Origin: Nitrosomonas sp.
GTDB lineage: Bacteria; Pseudomonadota; Gammaproteobacteria; Burkholderiales; Nitrosomonadaceae
Assembly: GCA_028577615.1 (NCBI GenBank)
Contig: JAJSDU010000022.1
Coordinates: 1 to 45,470 of the forward strand
Direction: 5' to 3'
Length of the DNA stretch: 45,470 nucleotides
The position numbers and the translations under genes are program-made. The notes beneath the pieces are model-generated. The model searched no databases. It was not told the DNA's origin and saw nothing but the letters and a program-made list of their open reading frames with translations. Positions 8,779 to 17,041 of this stretch are shown in pieces (position 1 is the stretch's first letter; each line of letters begins with the position of its first letter).

Positions 8779-9706
8779 GAATTATGCCTGTTTTGATGAG
8801 TCCGTGAAGTAAATTTTCCGCAGCTTCCAGTTCCATGCGCTGACGTGATTCGCGCGCCAGTGATCCAACGTGAGAAGACAGGATTAGGTTGTTGCATTGG
8901 AGTAATGGGCCCTGATAAGGTTCCTGTTCAAATGCATCCAGTGCTGCTGCAGCGAGTCGGCGATTGTCAAGCGCTGCCTTGAGCGCCTCTTCGTCGACCA
9001 GGCCGCCGCGGGCGGCATTGATGAGTAAAGCGCCAGGCTTCATCCGGGCTATCGCCTGAGCGTCGATCAGGTGGTGCAAATCAGGGTTGTATGGCGTATG
9101 CAGGCTGATGATATCGGCGGTTTCAAGCAGCTGTGTCAGCGGTTTTAGCGTAACACCCGCTGGCGCCTGGTCAATGCCGGGGTCATAGGCAATGACATCG
9201 GCTTCAAATGCCTGGCACAGTTTTGCGACGCGCTTGCCGATGTGGCCGAGACCGATCAATCCGACAGTCTGGGCGGCAAGCAGTCCGCCTTGCGTGCGCG
9301 GCCATTCGCCTTTGCGGATTTGCCGGTCTGTTTCGCAGATCCGTCTCAGGCTGGCCAGTATAAGTCCCAGAGTGAGCTCGGCGACAGCCTGTGCGGGGGC
9401 TTCCGGCGTGTTGTAGACGGCGATGCCATGGCTCCGGGCGGCAGCCAGATCGACGCTATCCATACCCGTGCCGCAGCGCGAAATGACTTTGAGGTTTTTT
9501 GCGCATTGGATCACGCGCGCCGTGAGCGGTTCAACGCCGGCAATCATGCCGATTACGTTTTCTTTCAGCAGTTCCGCGGCTTCGTCTTCGGTCAGCTTGC
9601 GGCTGTAGGGGTTGGTTACTGGCTGCAGGCCTGCCTGGATGAGGCGCTGGATGGCCGGGTTATTGGTAATATCAAATGATGATGTGGAAATGATAAATGT
9701 ATACAT
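8753..9706 (-). CDS. D-isomer-specific 2-hydroxyacid dehydrogenase (phosphoglycerate dehydrogenase-like)
   Basis: A 317-residue NAD-dependent dehydrogenase of the SerA/GyaR family. The Rossmann motif GLGHIG lies at 152-157, followed by NAARGGLVDEEAL with the catalytic Arg and by LSSHVGSLA with the catalytic His. The N-terminal RCGTGMDSVD segment is typical of phosphoglycerate dehydrogenase. It lacks the C-terminal ACT domain of long SerA forms. Its start lies 5 bp after the aldolase gene and its end overlaps the epimerase gene. In this operon it could make or reduce a 2-keto or 2-hydroxy acid that feeds the aldolase; a plain serine-pathway role is less likely given the neighbours. The substrate is inferred only. 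Confidence 0.86.
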   Translation of the reverse strand: MYTFIISTSSFDITNNPAIQRLIQAGLQPVTNPYSRKLTEDEAAELLKENVIGMIAGVEPLTARVIQCAKNLKVISRCGTGMDSVDLAAARSHGIAVYNTPEAPAQAVAELTLGLILASLRRICETDRQIRKGEWPRTQGGLLAAQTVGLIGLGHIGKRVAKLCQAFEADVIAYDPGIDQAPAGVTLKPLTQLLETADIISLHTPYNPDLHHLIDAQAIARMKPGALLINAARGGLVDEEALKAALDNRRLAAAALDAFEQEPYQGPLLQCNNLILSSHVGSLARESRQRMELEAAENLLHGLIKTGIIHDAQQNSA

Positions 9707-9711
9707 AACAC

Positions 9712-10473
9712 TTACAGAAATTCCCGTATTCGTTGCATGTGGCTGCGGCAGATGGAATCCAGAATGCGGATATCCAGACTGTAGCCCAGAAAGTTAAAGC
9801 CCGATTGAATGCGTTGCTGCAATGCTTCAATATCGGGTTCGATAACATGGATGCCGCCGGGCTTGCCGGCGCGTTTTCCAGCCTCGAGTATACGGTTGAT
9901 GGCTGTCTGCACATCGGGGTGATCCAGATCGCCAGGGCGGCCCATGGAGCCCGAAAGATCATAGGGTCCGATGATATAGGCATCGATGCCGGGCACTGCA
10001 AGAATCGAGTCAATGGCATTGACGGCGTCAATATGTTCGATCATGACGACAATCACGGCATTCTGCTCAAGCCATTGCTGGTAGCTCCGGAAGCTGGCAC
10101 CAAATCCCTGTGCGCGAGCGAGTCCGACGCCGCGTTGACCGCGCGGCGGATAGTAAACCGCGTCGACAGCTGACCGGGCGTCTGCCGCTGACTTGATCAT
10201 GGGCACCATGACGCCTGTTGCGCCGGCATCCATGACGCGCTTGATCTGGTCGGGATGGTTGGACGTCAAACGCGCAATCGCCGGGCACTGCCTGCCGTCC
10301 AGCACTTGGATGATTGTTTGAACTTCGTTGAGTTCTAGGACGCTGTGCTCCATGTCGAGCACCAGCCAGTCGAAGCCCGCCGAAGCCATAATTTCCGCAA
10401 TCGCGGTATGCCCCAGCGTTATCCAGGAACCGATGGTGATTTCAGATTGTGCGAGTTTTGTTTTGAGTTGCAT
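9712..10473 (-). CDS. HpcH/HpaI family class II aldolase
   Basis: A 253-residue metal-dependent aldolase of the HpcH/HpaI/GarL family. The family residues line up well: His43 in DMEHS, Arg68 in ARLTSNHP, metal ligands Glu146 (MIEHIDA) and Asp172 (GPYDLSGS), each offset by two or three from E. coli HpaI numbering. These enzymes reversibly join pyruvate, or another 2-keto acid, to an aldehyde to give a 2-keto-3-deoxy (or 4-hydroxy) acid. It lies 18 bp after the KdsB-like gene. Adjacent placement of an aldolase making 2-keto-3-deoxy acids and a cytidylyltransferase activating such acids suggests that it makes the sugar acid backbone in place of a PEP-using KdsA. This direction of reaction is an inference. 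Confidence 0.88.
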   Translation of the reverse strand: MQLKTKLAQSEITIGSWITLGHTAIAEIMASAGFDWLVLDMEHSVLELNEVQTIIQVLDGRQCPAIARLTSNHPDQIKRVMDAGATGVMVPMIKSAADARSAVDAVYYPPRGQRGVGLARAQGFGASFRSYQQWLEQNAVIVVMIEHIDAVNAIDSILAVPGIDAYIIGPYDLSGSMGRPGDLDHPDVQTAINRILEAGKRAGKPGGIHVIEPDIEALQQRIQSGFNFLGYSLDIRILDSICRSHMQRIREFL

Positions 10474-10491
10474 GACTTCCAGATATCAGGA

Positions 10492-11241
10492 TTAATAGCG
10501 GGACAACAATATATCGTTTTTCATGAATTCGGCAACCCGCGCCAGATCAGCTTCGGTATCGACGGCCTGTGTATTGAATTCGGTCGGCACCATTCTGACT
10601 TTGTAGCCGTGTTCAAGCAGCCGCAGCATATCCACGGATTCCAGCTGTTCCAGCGGTGTCGGCGGGAGGTGTGTGTAGCGGAACAGCATGTCGCGGCGAA
10701 ACGGAATAATGCACACCTGTTTGTATGCTGCGGTTTGCGGGAAACCGGCCTTGGCCAATGTGGGTATCGGTTGGCGTGACATGTAAATGGCGTTATTGGA
10801 TCGATCCATGACGACTTTGATTGTGTTGGGATCACGAAAATCCGATTCCTGTTCGATGCGGCGTACCAGATTGACACAGCCGATTTCGGGATCATCCGCA
10901 AAAGGTTTGACTGCGGCGTCAATCATGTCCGGGTGCGTCATCGGTTCATCGCCCTGCACCATGACAATCAGATCGGCTTCCAGTTGATCAACGGCTTCGG
11001 CCACCCGGTCGCTCGCGCGTTCATGCGTGTCGGCAGTCATGATAACGGGCGCGCCGAAATCTTCGGCAGCCTGACGTATTTCTTCGTCACAGGTTGCAAT
11101 ATAGGTTGCATCTAGCACTGTGCTCAGTGCGACACGCTTGTAAATATGCTCTATCATGGGACGGCCCAGAAGCGGCGCGAGCGGTTTGCCGGGATAGCGT
11201 GTTGATCCCATCCGGGCGGGTATGACAGCGATTGTTTTCAT
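10492..11241 (-). CDS. KdsB-like cytidylyltransferase (CMP-ulosonic acid synthetase), divergent
   Basis: A 249-residue nucleotidyltransferase. The N-terminal PARMGSTRYPGKPLA CTP-binding segment and VQGDEP (95-100) match KdsB, which activates Kdo as CMP-Kdo. Two places known to face the sugar in KdsB differ from the E. coli sequence as I recall it: HQSGTER is HERASDR (73-79) and HLGIYGYR is QVCIIPFR (~175-182). The C-terminal TQAVDTEADLARV matches the usual VDTPEDLERV. It heads the six-gene minus-strand operon, 355 bp from the divergent glycosyltransferase gene. It is probably a paralogue for a different 3-deoxy-2-ulosonic acid, with the housekeeping kdsB elsewhere, but it may still act on Kdo. 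Confidence 0.85.
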   Translation of the reverse strand: MKTIAVIPARMGSTRYPGKPLAPLLGRPMIEHIYKRVALSTVLDATYIATCDEEIRQAAEDFGAPVIMTADTHERASDRVAEAVDQLEADLIVMVQGDEPMTHPDMIDAAVKPFADDPEIGCVNLVRRIEQESDFRDPNTIKVVMDRSNNAIYMSRQPIPTLAKAGFPQTAAYKQVCIIPFRRDMLFRYTHLPPTPLEQLESVDMLRLLEHGYKVRMVPTEFNTQAVDTEADLARVAEFMKNDILLSRY

Positions 11242-11596
11242 CAGATTGTTATATCAGTAGGGTATAGGTGGTACATGTGATAAGGTTTTTTTGAGCATCT
11301 TTTTGAGATGTCCGGGCGCAGCAGTTTTATTATCCGATTTATCCATCAATCAGAGCAAGTTTATTCGGATGAATAGCGCAGTATCGATGCATTTCAAAGA
11401 ATGAAGTTGTTTGGTTGCGACAGTCTCACACAGAATTTAGCGTAGTATCTGTGGCTGCTGGCGTAGTGACCGGCGCGCGTGTAGAATTGGCGGGAATTTT
11501 CTTGCGGACATCAATGCAGGTGGCTGTTCGTGCGGCGAAAAGCGGTATAGTTCGTATTATTTTTTTAATCATCAAACTTACGTTTATGTTCAAGGG
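11242..11596. other. Divergent intergenic region between ulosonic-acid operon and transferase cluster
   Basis: This 355-bp stretch lies between two divergently transcribed sugar gene sets and must hold promoters for both. No gene or family-level motif is visible. A TATAGT hexamer (11546-11551) could be a -10 element for the plus-strand gene, but no good -35 lies 16-18 bp upstream. The last bases before the plus-strand gene are AAGGG, directly abutting the ATG. Confidence 0.35.
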
Positions 11597-12871
11597 ATGA
11601 AAGCCCTTTTTTTTCTTCGTCATTATAATGACATCGATCACATTGCACCGGTGATCTATAAATGGGCAATAACAGGCCATCAATGTGATGTCGTGCTGCT
11701 CGGCTCGGCCAGATTTCGCTACGATTACCGTATTCAGTATCTTAAGCAGCTTTCCGGCGTGCGTGTTGCGCATATCAGGGAGGCGCTGGGCTGGCGAAAT
11801 TTCCTTATGTGGCGTCTGCAGACGTACATGCTGACCGGTAATGTCAGGCGCATACCGGTGCTCGGATTATTAGCAGCGCGATTGTCGGAACGGTATGATC
11901 AGGCCTGGCGCGAGCAATTGTGGCAAAAAACAACTGCTATGTTGCTGACGCGCTGTTTCGGCGATGCCGATAGCGGAGTGATCACATTTGACTGGGTGGA
12001 AAGGAACTCGGTTATCAGCGTTGAATGGATAAAAATATTGATAGCGATGGCGCATGCCAGAAAAATGCGCGTGATCTCATTGCCGCATGGAGACAGTCCG
12101 CATATCAATCAGTTGATCCGCCGTGGCGAAAGAAAGGTGGGGCCGGATACCGTGTTTTCCAATGCGGATATTTTTGACCGGCTGGTTGTGCCGAATGAAT
12201 TGTGCGCAAAACGTTTCCGTCCTTTTCTGGATGAAAAAAAGATTGCCGTCCTGGGTTCGCCGCGTTTTTGCGCGGAATGGCTTGCCAGATTGAATGAAAT
12301 TTTACCGCCGTCACCGATCAAGTGTTCGGACAGCCGGTTAAAAATCGTCATGTTTCTGAGAAAGGCGAATTTCACGACGTTCTGGGAAGAGGTTGCCGAA
12401 GTCGTTCATCTGATCGCCGAGCTGCCGGGAACGGAAATCATCATAAAACCGCATACCCGCAGTGGATGGAAGCAGTCGCTGACTAAGGACAAATCAATTA
12501 AACAGTTGCCGAATGTCAGTATCGCCGACGACAATGCGCATTCCGCGCACTTGATGAACTGGTCCGATGTCATTATCGATCTCGCCACTTCGGTGATTTT
12601 TGAGGCCGTGAGAACGAAAAAACCGGTGCTGGCCGCGGATTATCTGATTGCGGGACGCTCGACGGTTGCCTGCTACATGCCGGAGACAGAACTCCGTTGC
12701 CGCGATGATGTGTATGAAAAAATCAATCATTTTCTAAACAAAGGTTGCGATGATTTTTATGTCGAGGCGCATCGACAGCGGTTTTTGCGGGAAATGCTCG
12801 ATGTGCCGGATGAGAACGTTCTGCAGCATTACGTGACACTGCTGGAAGAATCCGCTGAAGAAACGGACTGA
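11597..12871 (+). CDS. Putative GT-B glycosyltransferase / CDP-glycerol glycerophosphotransferase-like protein
   Basis: A 424-residue protein with no signal peptide or obvious membrane helix. The C-terminal half has the layout of the CDP-glycerol glycerophosphotransferase and capsule Kdo-transferase folds: a KIVMFLRK strand, EIIIKPHTR, a NVSIADDNAHSAHLMNWSDVIID segment and a SVIFEAVRTKKPVLAADY loop. This pattern marks the donor-nucleotide half of a GT-B fold. The first ATG is used; AAGGG touches it with no spacer, so the true translation signal is unclear, but no other in-frame start is better. It starts the plus-strand cluster opposite the CMP-sugar operon and is a natural candidate for the transferase of that sugar. 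The subfamily call is tentative. Confidence 0.62.
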   Translation: MKALFFLRHYNDIDHIAPVIYKWAITGHQCDVVLLGSARFRYDYRIQYLKQLSGVRVAHIREALGWRNFLMWRLQTYMLTGNVRRIPVLGLLAARLSERYDQAWREQLWQKTTAMLLTRCFGDADSGVITFDWVERNSVISVEWIKILIAMAHARKMRVISLPHGDSPHINQLIRRGERKVGPDTVFSNADIFDRLVVPNELCAKRFRPFLDEKKIAVLGSPRFCAEWLARLNEILPPSPIKCSDSRLKIVMFLRKANFTTFWEEVAEVVHLIAELPGTEIIIKPHTRSGWKQSLTKDKSIKQLPNVSIADDNAHSAHLMNWSDVIIDLATSVIFEAVRTKKPVLAADYLIAGRSTVACYMPETELRCRDDVYEKINHFLNKGCDDFYVEAHRQRFLREMLDVPDENVLQHYVTLLEESAEETD

Positions 12872-12942
12872 ATGAGACAGTTAACACATTACTTTATATG
12901 GGGATTCCTAAAAAACACATTCGCGAACATCCGTTTCGCGGA

Positions 12943-12970
12943 TTGTCAGCCTGTTCCATCGCGTTACAAT
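12943..12970 (+). promoter_or_regulatory. Candidate sigma-70 promoter for the FkbM methyltransferase gene
   Basis: TTGTCA at 12943-12948 and TACAAT at 12965-12970, each matching five of six consensus bases, are 16 bp apart. A start near 12977 would give a leader of about 100 nt before the FkbM gene. Confidence 0.45.
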
Positions 12971-13080
12971 ACACCGCTGTTTAAAAAATATTTTCCTGCC
13001 TGTCCACCCATGCTGTATTAACAATTTTTGTCCTCGTCTCATTTTTTATTTAAAACACTGAATTTTTAGGGATGTCCTTT

Positions 13081-13863
13081 ATGCCGTTAAATGCGCTGCT
13101 GAATTTTTTTAAGAATTGTGTTGTCGCGTTTTATCAGTTAATCGGCGGTTTTACCCGGACTACTGTCAGGGGCTTGCCTATCCGTATTGCCATTGATCAC
13201 TGGCGAGTGCTCAAGCGCGCCAGAACCTATGCAATCAAAGAGCCGGATACGCTGGACTGGCTCGATCAATTCAAACCGGATACCTGCTACTTTGATATTG
13301 GAGCGAATATCGGCCAGTATTCGCTGTATCCGGCAAAAAAATATGACGGGGCTGTGCGGGTGTTTGCTTTCGAGCCACAGAGCAACAACTATTATTCCCT
13401 GAATAAGAATATTTTTATCAACAATCTGGCTGAAATTATTGCCTCGTATTGCATTGCGGTTTCCGGTAAAACCGAGTTTTCCAAATTGTATATCCCGAAG
13501 TTCATTCCGGGCGGGAATCGTTCCCAGTTTGGCCGCGAAGACGTCCGAAACATGAAAATGCCCGCCACCCATATTCAAGGCATGTTTGGCGTCACGCTGG
13601 ATGACTTATGCGGTCAGTGGGGATTTCCTTATCCCAACTACATGAAAATTGATGTGGATGGAATAGAGATTCCGATTTTGAAAGGTGCCGAAAGGGTATT
13701 GCGAAATCCGCAGCTTGTTTCGGTCATTATCGAACTGGGAACGGCTGAGGAACAACAGGAAGCGGTGCAATTAATGCAAGCGGCTGGTTTCCAGGTTAAG
13801 CATAAGACCACCCGGAACTGGGGTGAAACCTGTTTTATATTCGAGCGTCAATCATTGCGATAA
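13081..13863 (+). CDS. FkbM family SAM-dependent methyltransferase
   Basis: A 260-residue methyltransferase of the FkbM family. The SAM-binding motif FDIGANIGQYSL is followed by the acidic FEPQ and later by the family mark YMKIDVDGIEIPILKGAE. An ATG at 13072 is also in frame, but AGGG (13068-13071) directly abuts it, whereas the ATG at 13081 has a 9-nt spacer; 13081 is therefore preferred. FkbM enzymes O-methylate sugars or polyketides, and are common in polysaccharide loci. Here it lies between the transferase and the O-antigen ligase-like gene, so methylation of the glycan made by this locus is the likely role. Substrate is unknown. Confidence 0.87.
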   Translation: MPLNALLNFFKNCVVAFYQLIGGFTRTTVRGLPIRIAIDHWRVLKRARTYAIKEPDTLDWLDQFKPDTCYFDIGANIGQYSLYPAKKYDGAVRVFAFEPQSNNYYSLNKNIFINNLAEIIASYCIAVSGKTEFSKLYIPKFIPGGNRSQFGREDVRNMKMPATHIQGMFGVTLDDLCGQWGFPYPNYMKIDVDGIEIPILKGAERVLRNPQLVSVIIELGTAEEQQEAVQLMQAAGFQVKHKTTRNWGETCFIFERQSLR

Positions 13864-13872
13864 TGTGTCCTT

Positions 13873-15114
13873 TTGATATCCGGCATTTTTATTAATCGAA
13901 TCGCTTTGTCAGGTTTTATACGGTCAAGCGCATCGCATCGGGAAATTCTGATCAGAGTCGTTCTGATCGCTTTTTGTCTTGGCCTGTGGTTTGGCATACT
14001 GTACGCATTTCTTGTTGTTCTGCTGGTGCTGGCATGGCTGCTGGATGGCGGGCACAAAAAATTATGGCTATTGCTGAAAGAACCATTAGTGCAGGCTATC
14101 GGTATTTTTTGCTGCCTTTTGTTGTTGGGACTCTTCTGGGCTGAAACATTTCTGGAAGGACGGCATAAGTGGACAAAATACCTGCTGTTGCTGATTTATA
14201 TCCCATTCCTGAGCCTGCTCAATCAACAACGCTTGCCTTGGGTCATGGGTGCCGCAGGCGCGGGGTTCGGCCTGGTGCTGCTAGGCGGGCTTTATGCCTG
14301 GCTGGTTGAGCAGCAACAGGGCATACCGCTGTTTAATATGACTTATCTGACATTTTCAGCTTTATTGGGCACCGCCAGTGTTTTTTTATGCTGCTGCGCA
14401 TGTATGAGCCGGAATCGAATGTTACAGATACTGTTTTTTTCGCTGGCGCTGGTGTTTCTATATCTGCAATTCCAGCAAAGTGCGCGTAGCTTCCTGCTGG
14501 CGACACTGGCAACTCAGGTGATCGTATTAATGATTTACTTTCGCGTATCGTTACGTACCCTGGCACAGATTACCGGATCAGTATTGCTGGTGGTGATCGC
14601 TTTTGCCTACACCAGTCCGGTTATTTCGGAAAGATGGCTGCAGGCCAGACTTGATTTCGAAAACATCCGGTTGGGGCAGTACAACAATAGTATCGGCTAT
14701 CGCCTCGCGTTGTGGGATGTGGGGTTGCAAGGCATCGCGGAAAAGCCTTTTTTAGGTCATGGCACGGGAATGCCGGAACGGTATTTTGACCAGGCTGTTG
14801 TGCATTATAAAAATGGAATTTATGCGAATCTGCCCATGTTTCAGCAGACATCGCATTATCATAACGACTGGATAGAAATCGGCATGCATTTGGGCGCTTT
14901 GGGGGTAACGTCATTCATGTATTTGCTATGGGCATGGTACAGAGTGCTGGCGCAGAATCGGCTGGATCTGCCGGCGGTGGCAATGGTCAGTTTTGTGTTT
15001 TTTTCAGGATTGACAGAAACGTTTCTGGTTTTTGCGCGCATGCCGGTTTTTTTGCTGGTGATTACGGCAATCGCGGTCAGCTGGCAAAGATTGCGATTGA
15101 ATCCTGTTGCATAG
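13873..15114 (+). CDS. O-antigen ligase / Wzy-like polymerase membrane protein
   Basis: A 413-residue integral membrane protein with about ten to twelve hydrophobic segments. A large periplasmic loop near residues 250-330 contains GHGTGMPERYF and HYHNDWIEIGMHLGALG, the signature region of the O-antigen ligase (Wzy_C, PF04932) family. Such proteins polymerise or ligate undecaprenyl-linked glycans on the outer face of the inner membrane. The start is uncertain: the frame opens with TTG at 13873, ten bases after the FkbM stop, and no ATG lies close by. Ligase (WaaL) and polymerase (Wzy) cannot be told apart from sequence alone. It supports a surface-glycan role for this locus. Confidence 0.85.
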   Translation: MISGIFINRIALSGFIRSSASHREILIRVVLIAFCLGLWFGILYAFLVVLLVLAWLLDGGHKKLWLLLKEPLVQAIGIFCCLLLLGLFWAETFLEGRHKWTKYLLLLIYIPFLSLLNQQRLPWVMGAAGAGFGLVLLGGLYAWLVEQQQGIPLFNMTYLTFSALLGTASVFLCCCACMSRNRMLQILFFSLALVFLYLQFQQSARSFLLATLATQVIVLMIYFRVSLRTLAQITGSVLLVVIAFAYTSPVISERWLQARLDFENIRLGQYNNSIGYRLALWDVGLQGIAEKPFLGHGTGMPERYFDQAVVHYKNGIYANLPMFQQTSHYHNDWIEIGMHLGALGVTSFMYLLWAWYRVLAQNRLDLPAVAMVSFVFFSGLTETFLVFARMPVFLLVITAIAVSWQRLRLNPVA

Positions 15115-15160
15115 ATAATGAATGAAAAAGTAGTGGAGACAATTTCCGAGCGAGGTAGAG

Positions 15161-15850
15161 ATGACTGATTTAAAAAACCCAACATCCGAAAATACGAATA
15201 GCATTATTCCGGTACACCCCGCGATAGAAGCCTATATGCGAGGTCTGGTCGGAAAAACGGATGATCCGGTTCTGTTGGCAATGGAAGAACTGGCGAGGCA
15301 GAAGAACTTTCCGATTGTTAACAGGCTGGTCGGTATCTTTCTTGAAACACAGGCAGCTATGGTGGGCGCAAAGCGCGTTTTCGAGTTTGGCAGCGGGTAT
15401 GGTTATTCGGCATACTGGTTTGCACGTGCGGTTGGTAGCGATGGACGGGTGATCTGCAGCGATGGCAAACAGGAAAATAAAACGCGCGCGGAACAATTTT
15501 TGACATCAGCAGATCTCTGGGAGCGGATTACGTTCAATGTCGGCATGGCGCAGGATGTTTTTGCGCAGACCGATGGTGTTTTCGATATCTGTTATAACGA
15601 TGTCGATAAGGGTGGTTATCCTGAGGTGTGGCATATGGCTAAAGAGAGGATTCGTCCAGGCGGACTTTATATTGCAGACAATGTGCTTTGGCATGGTCGT
15701 GTGGCTGCTGAAGTGTATACAGACGTCGAACTGGGCTGGACAGAAGCTATCGTGGAGCATAACAGGCTTATTTTTGACGATCCTGAATTTGATGCGTTTA
15801 TCAATCCAACGCGTGACGGCGTTCTTGTCGCGCGCAGGAGAAATGATTAA
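15161..15850 (+). CDS. Class I SAM-dependent O-methyltransferase (family 3-like)
   Basis: A 229-residue cytoplasmic methyltransferase resembling the metal-dependent O-methyltransferase family 3 (COMT/YrrM type). The SAM motif VFEFGSGYGYSAYWFA is at residues 73-88; the metal-site region FDICYNDVDKGGYP (~141-154) and PGGLYIADNVLWHGRV (~166-181) give Asp147, Asp173 and Asn174 as candidate ligands. GAGGTAGAG just before the ATG at 15161 is a good ribosome binding site. It is the last gene of the plus-strand glycan cluster, 46 bp after the ligase-like gene, but members of this family also act on small catechol-like molecules, so glycan methylation is only one option. Confidence 0.85.
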   Translation: MTDLKNPTSENTNSIIPVHPAIEAYMRGLVGKTDDPVLLAMEELARQKNFPIVNRLVGIFLETQAAMVGAKRVFEFGSGYGYSAYWFARAVGSDGRVICSDGKQENKTRAEQFLTSADLWERITFNVGMAQDVFAQTDGVFDICYNDVDKGGYPEVWHMAKERIRPGGLYIADNVLWHGRVAAEVYTDVELGWTEAIVEHNRLIFDDPEFDAFINPTRDGVLVARRRND

Positions 15851-16104
15851 AGTCGGTTTCTTCTTCTGGAAACTGTTTAAGTGTTCATTCAAGGCATGCG
15901 GTGCAAGAGAAATTGAACAGAAAAGCAATGCCTGCTCGAAGTGTGTGAGCGCCTTTGGGTTCAATTTTATCGTGGCAGTACGATGGATTAATTGATATAG
16001 TAACTCTCGTTCTGATAGTTAAGGCGGGCGTCATTAAGTTGTTGTTCAGACCGTATCGCCGTTATGATTGAGTTTTGAAATTTAAATTTGAGGATTTAAC
16101 AACA

Positions 16105-16368
16105 ATGCAAATTCATGTTTATGATACCTATGTAAAAGCCAAAGACGGGCATATTATGCACTTCGATGTATTTACTGCTGTAAAGGACGATCAGAAGGCT
16201 ATTGAGTATGCTAAGGCATGGCTTTCTTCCATCAATGAAGAAGAGGCTGCGGTGACCAGCAAGGAATGCAGATTCTGTCATACGGATAGCCGGGGTATGC
16301 CGCAGGAAATTGTTGATGCAATTAATCAGAATGGCTATTACATCTATAAAATGGAAGGGTGTGTATAA
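16105..16368 (+). CDS. DUF2024 family protein
   Basis: An 87-residue small protein beginning MQIHVYDTYVKAKDGHIMHF, which matches the DUF2024 family start. A longer frame from a TTG at 16075 exists, but the ATG at 16105 fits the family and has TTGAGGA 9-10 nt upstream. A CRFCHTDSR segment holds a CxxC-like pair that could bind metal or form a disulfide. The function of the family is unknown. The gene stands alone between the glycan cluster and the IalB-like gene. Confidence 0.85.
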   Translation: MQIHVYDTYVKAKDGHIMHFDVFTAVKDDQKAIEYAKAWLSSINEEEAAVTSKECRFCHTDSRGMPQEIVDAINQNGYYIYKMEGCV

Positions 16369-16462
16369 TCAGTTTGATTGAATTCTTATTTTTTAGAATT
16401 TCAGAAGAGGCGGGCATTTTTCCAAGTGCCCGGCAATCTTATATAATTTCAAGGTTTGCAAT

Positions 16463-16990
16463 ATGAAGTATCGACAAGTGAGTAAATTATTACTGATGGG
16501 CGCTGCAGCGATGTTAAGCGGTATTGCCGGTGCAGTTCAGGCTTCAGAGCCAAGATTACTGGGTGAGCATGGTGACTGGAAGGCTTATGTGTTCATGGAA
16601 AATAATAACAAAGTCTGCTATATGGTCAGTCAGCCTAAGAAGGATGAGGGGAACTACAGCAAGCGCGGTGATATTTTTGCATTGATCACGCACCGTCCGG
16701 CGGAAAACAGTAGAAATGTTTTTAGCTATATCGCTGGTTATGCTTATCAGGCGGGTAGCGAAGTGACTGTTAAAGTGAATAACCAGACATTTAAGCTTTT
16801 TACTCAGGACGATTCCGCCTGGGCTCCGGATCAGAATACGGACAATAAACTGGCTGATGCGATAAAACGAGGCAATGCATTGGTGGTGCAAGGAACTTCC
16901 TCGCGCGGTACATTAACAACGGATACTTATGGCTTGAAAGGATCATCGGTTGCACATAAGGCGATTTCCGATGAGTGTGGTGTCAAATAA
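16463..16990 (+). CDS. Periplasmic IalB-family (invasion-associated locus B) protein
   Basis: A 175-residue exported protein. A signal peptide with core LLLMGAAAMLSGIAGA ends near AVQA-SEP. The mature part shows the IalB pattern: a Trp-containing start (GDWKAYVF), a first Cys in KVCYMVSQP, a central NQTFKLFTQDDSAWAPD segment and a closing YGLKGSSVAHKAISDECGV with the second Cys. Family members are periplasmic or outer-surface proteins of uncertain function; the name comes from Bartonella and does not imply virulence here. CAAGG lies 8 nt before the ATG, and a TATAAT hexamer at 16442-16447 may be its -10 element. Confidence 0.8.
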   Translation: MKYRQVSKLLLMGAAAMLSGIAGAVQASEPRLLGEHGDWKAYVFMENNNKVCYMVSQPKKDEGNYSKRGDIFALITHRPAENSRNVFSYIAGYAYQAGSEVTVKVNNQTFKLFTQDDSAWAPDQNTDNKLADAIKRGNALVVQGTSSRGTLTTDTYGLKGSSVAHKAISDECGVK

Positions 16991-17041
16991 TAAATAGAGT
17001 AGTCAGGCTGTTTTTCTTTGCAGGAGCGAAGTACTTACCGT

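Noticed and set aside
16381-16432. Two small stems (AATTCT/AGAATT and CGGGCA/TGCCCG) after the DUF2024 gene as a terminator
   Set aside because: Six-base stems are expected by chance, and no T-run follows either.
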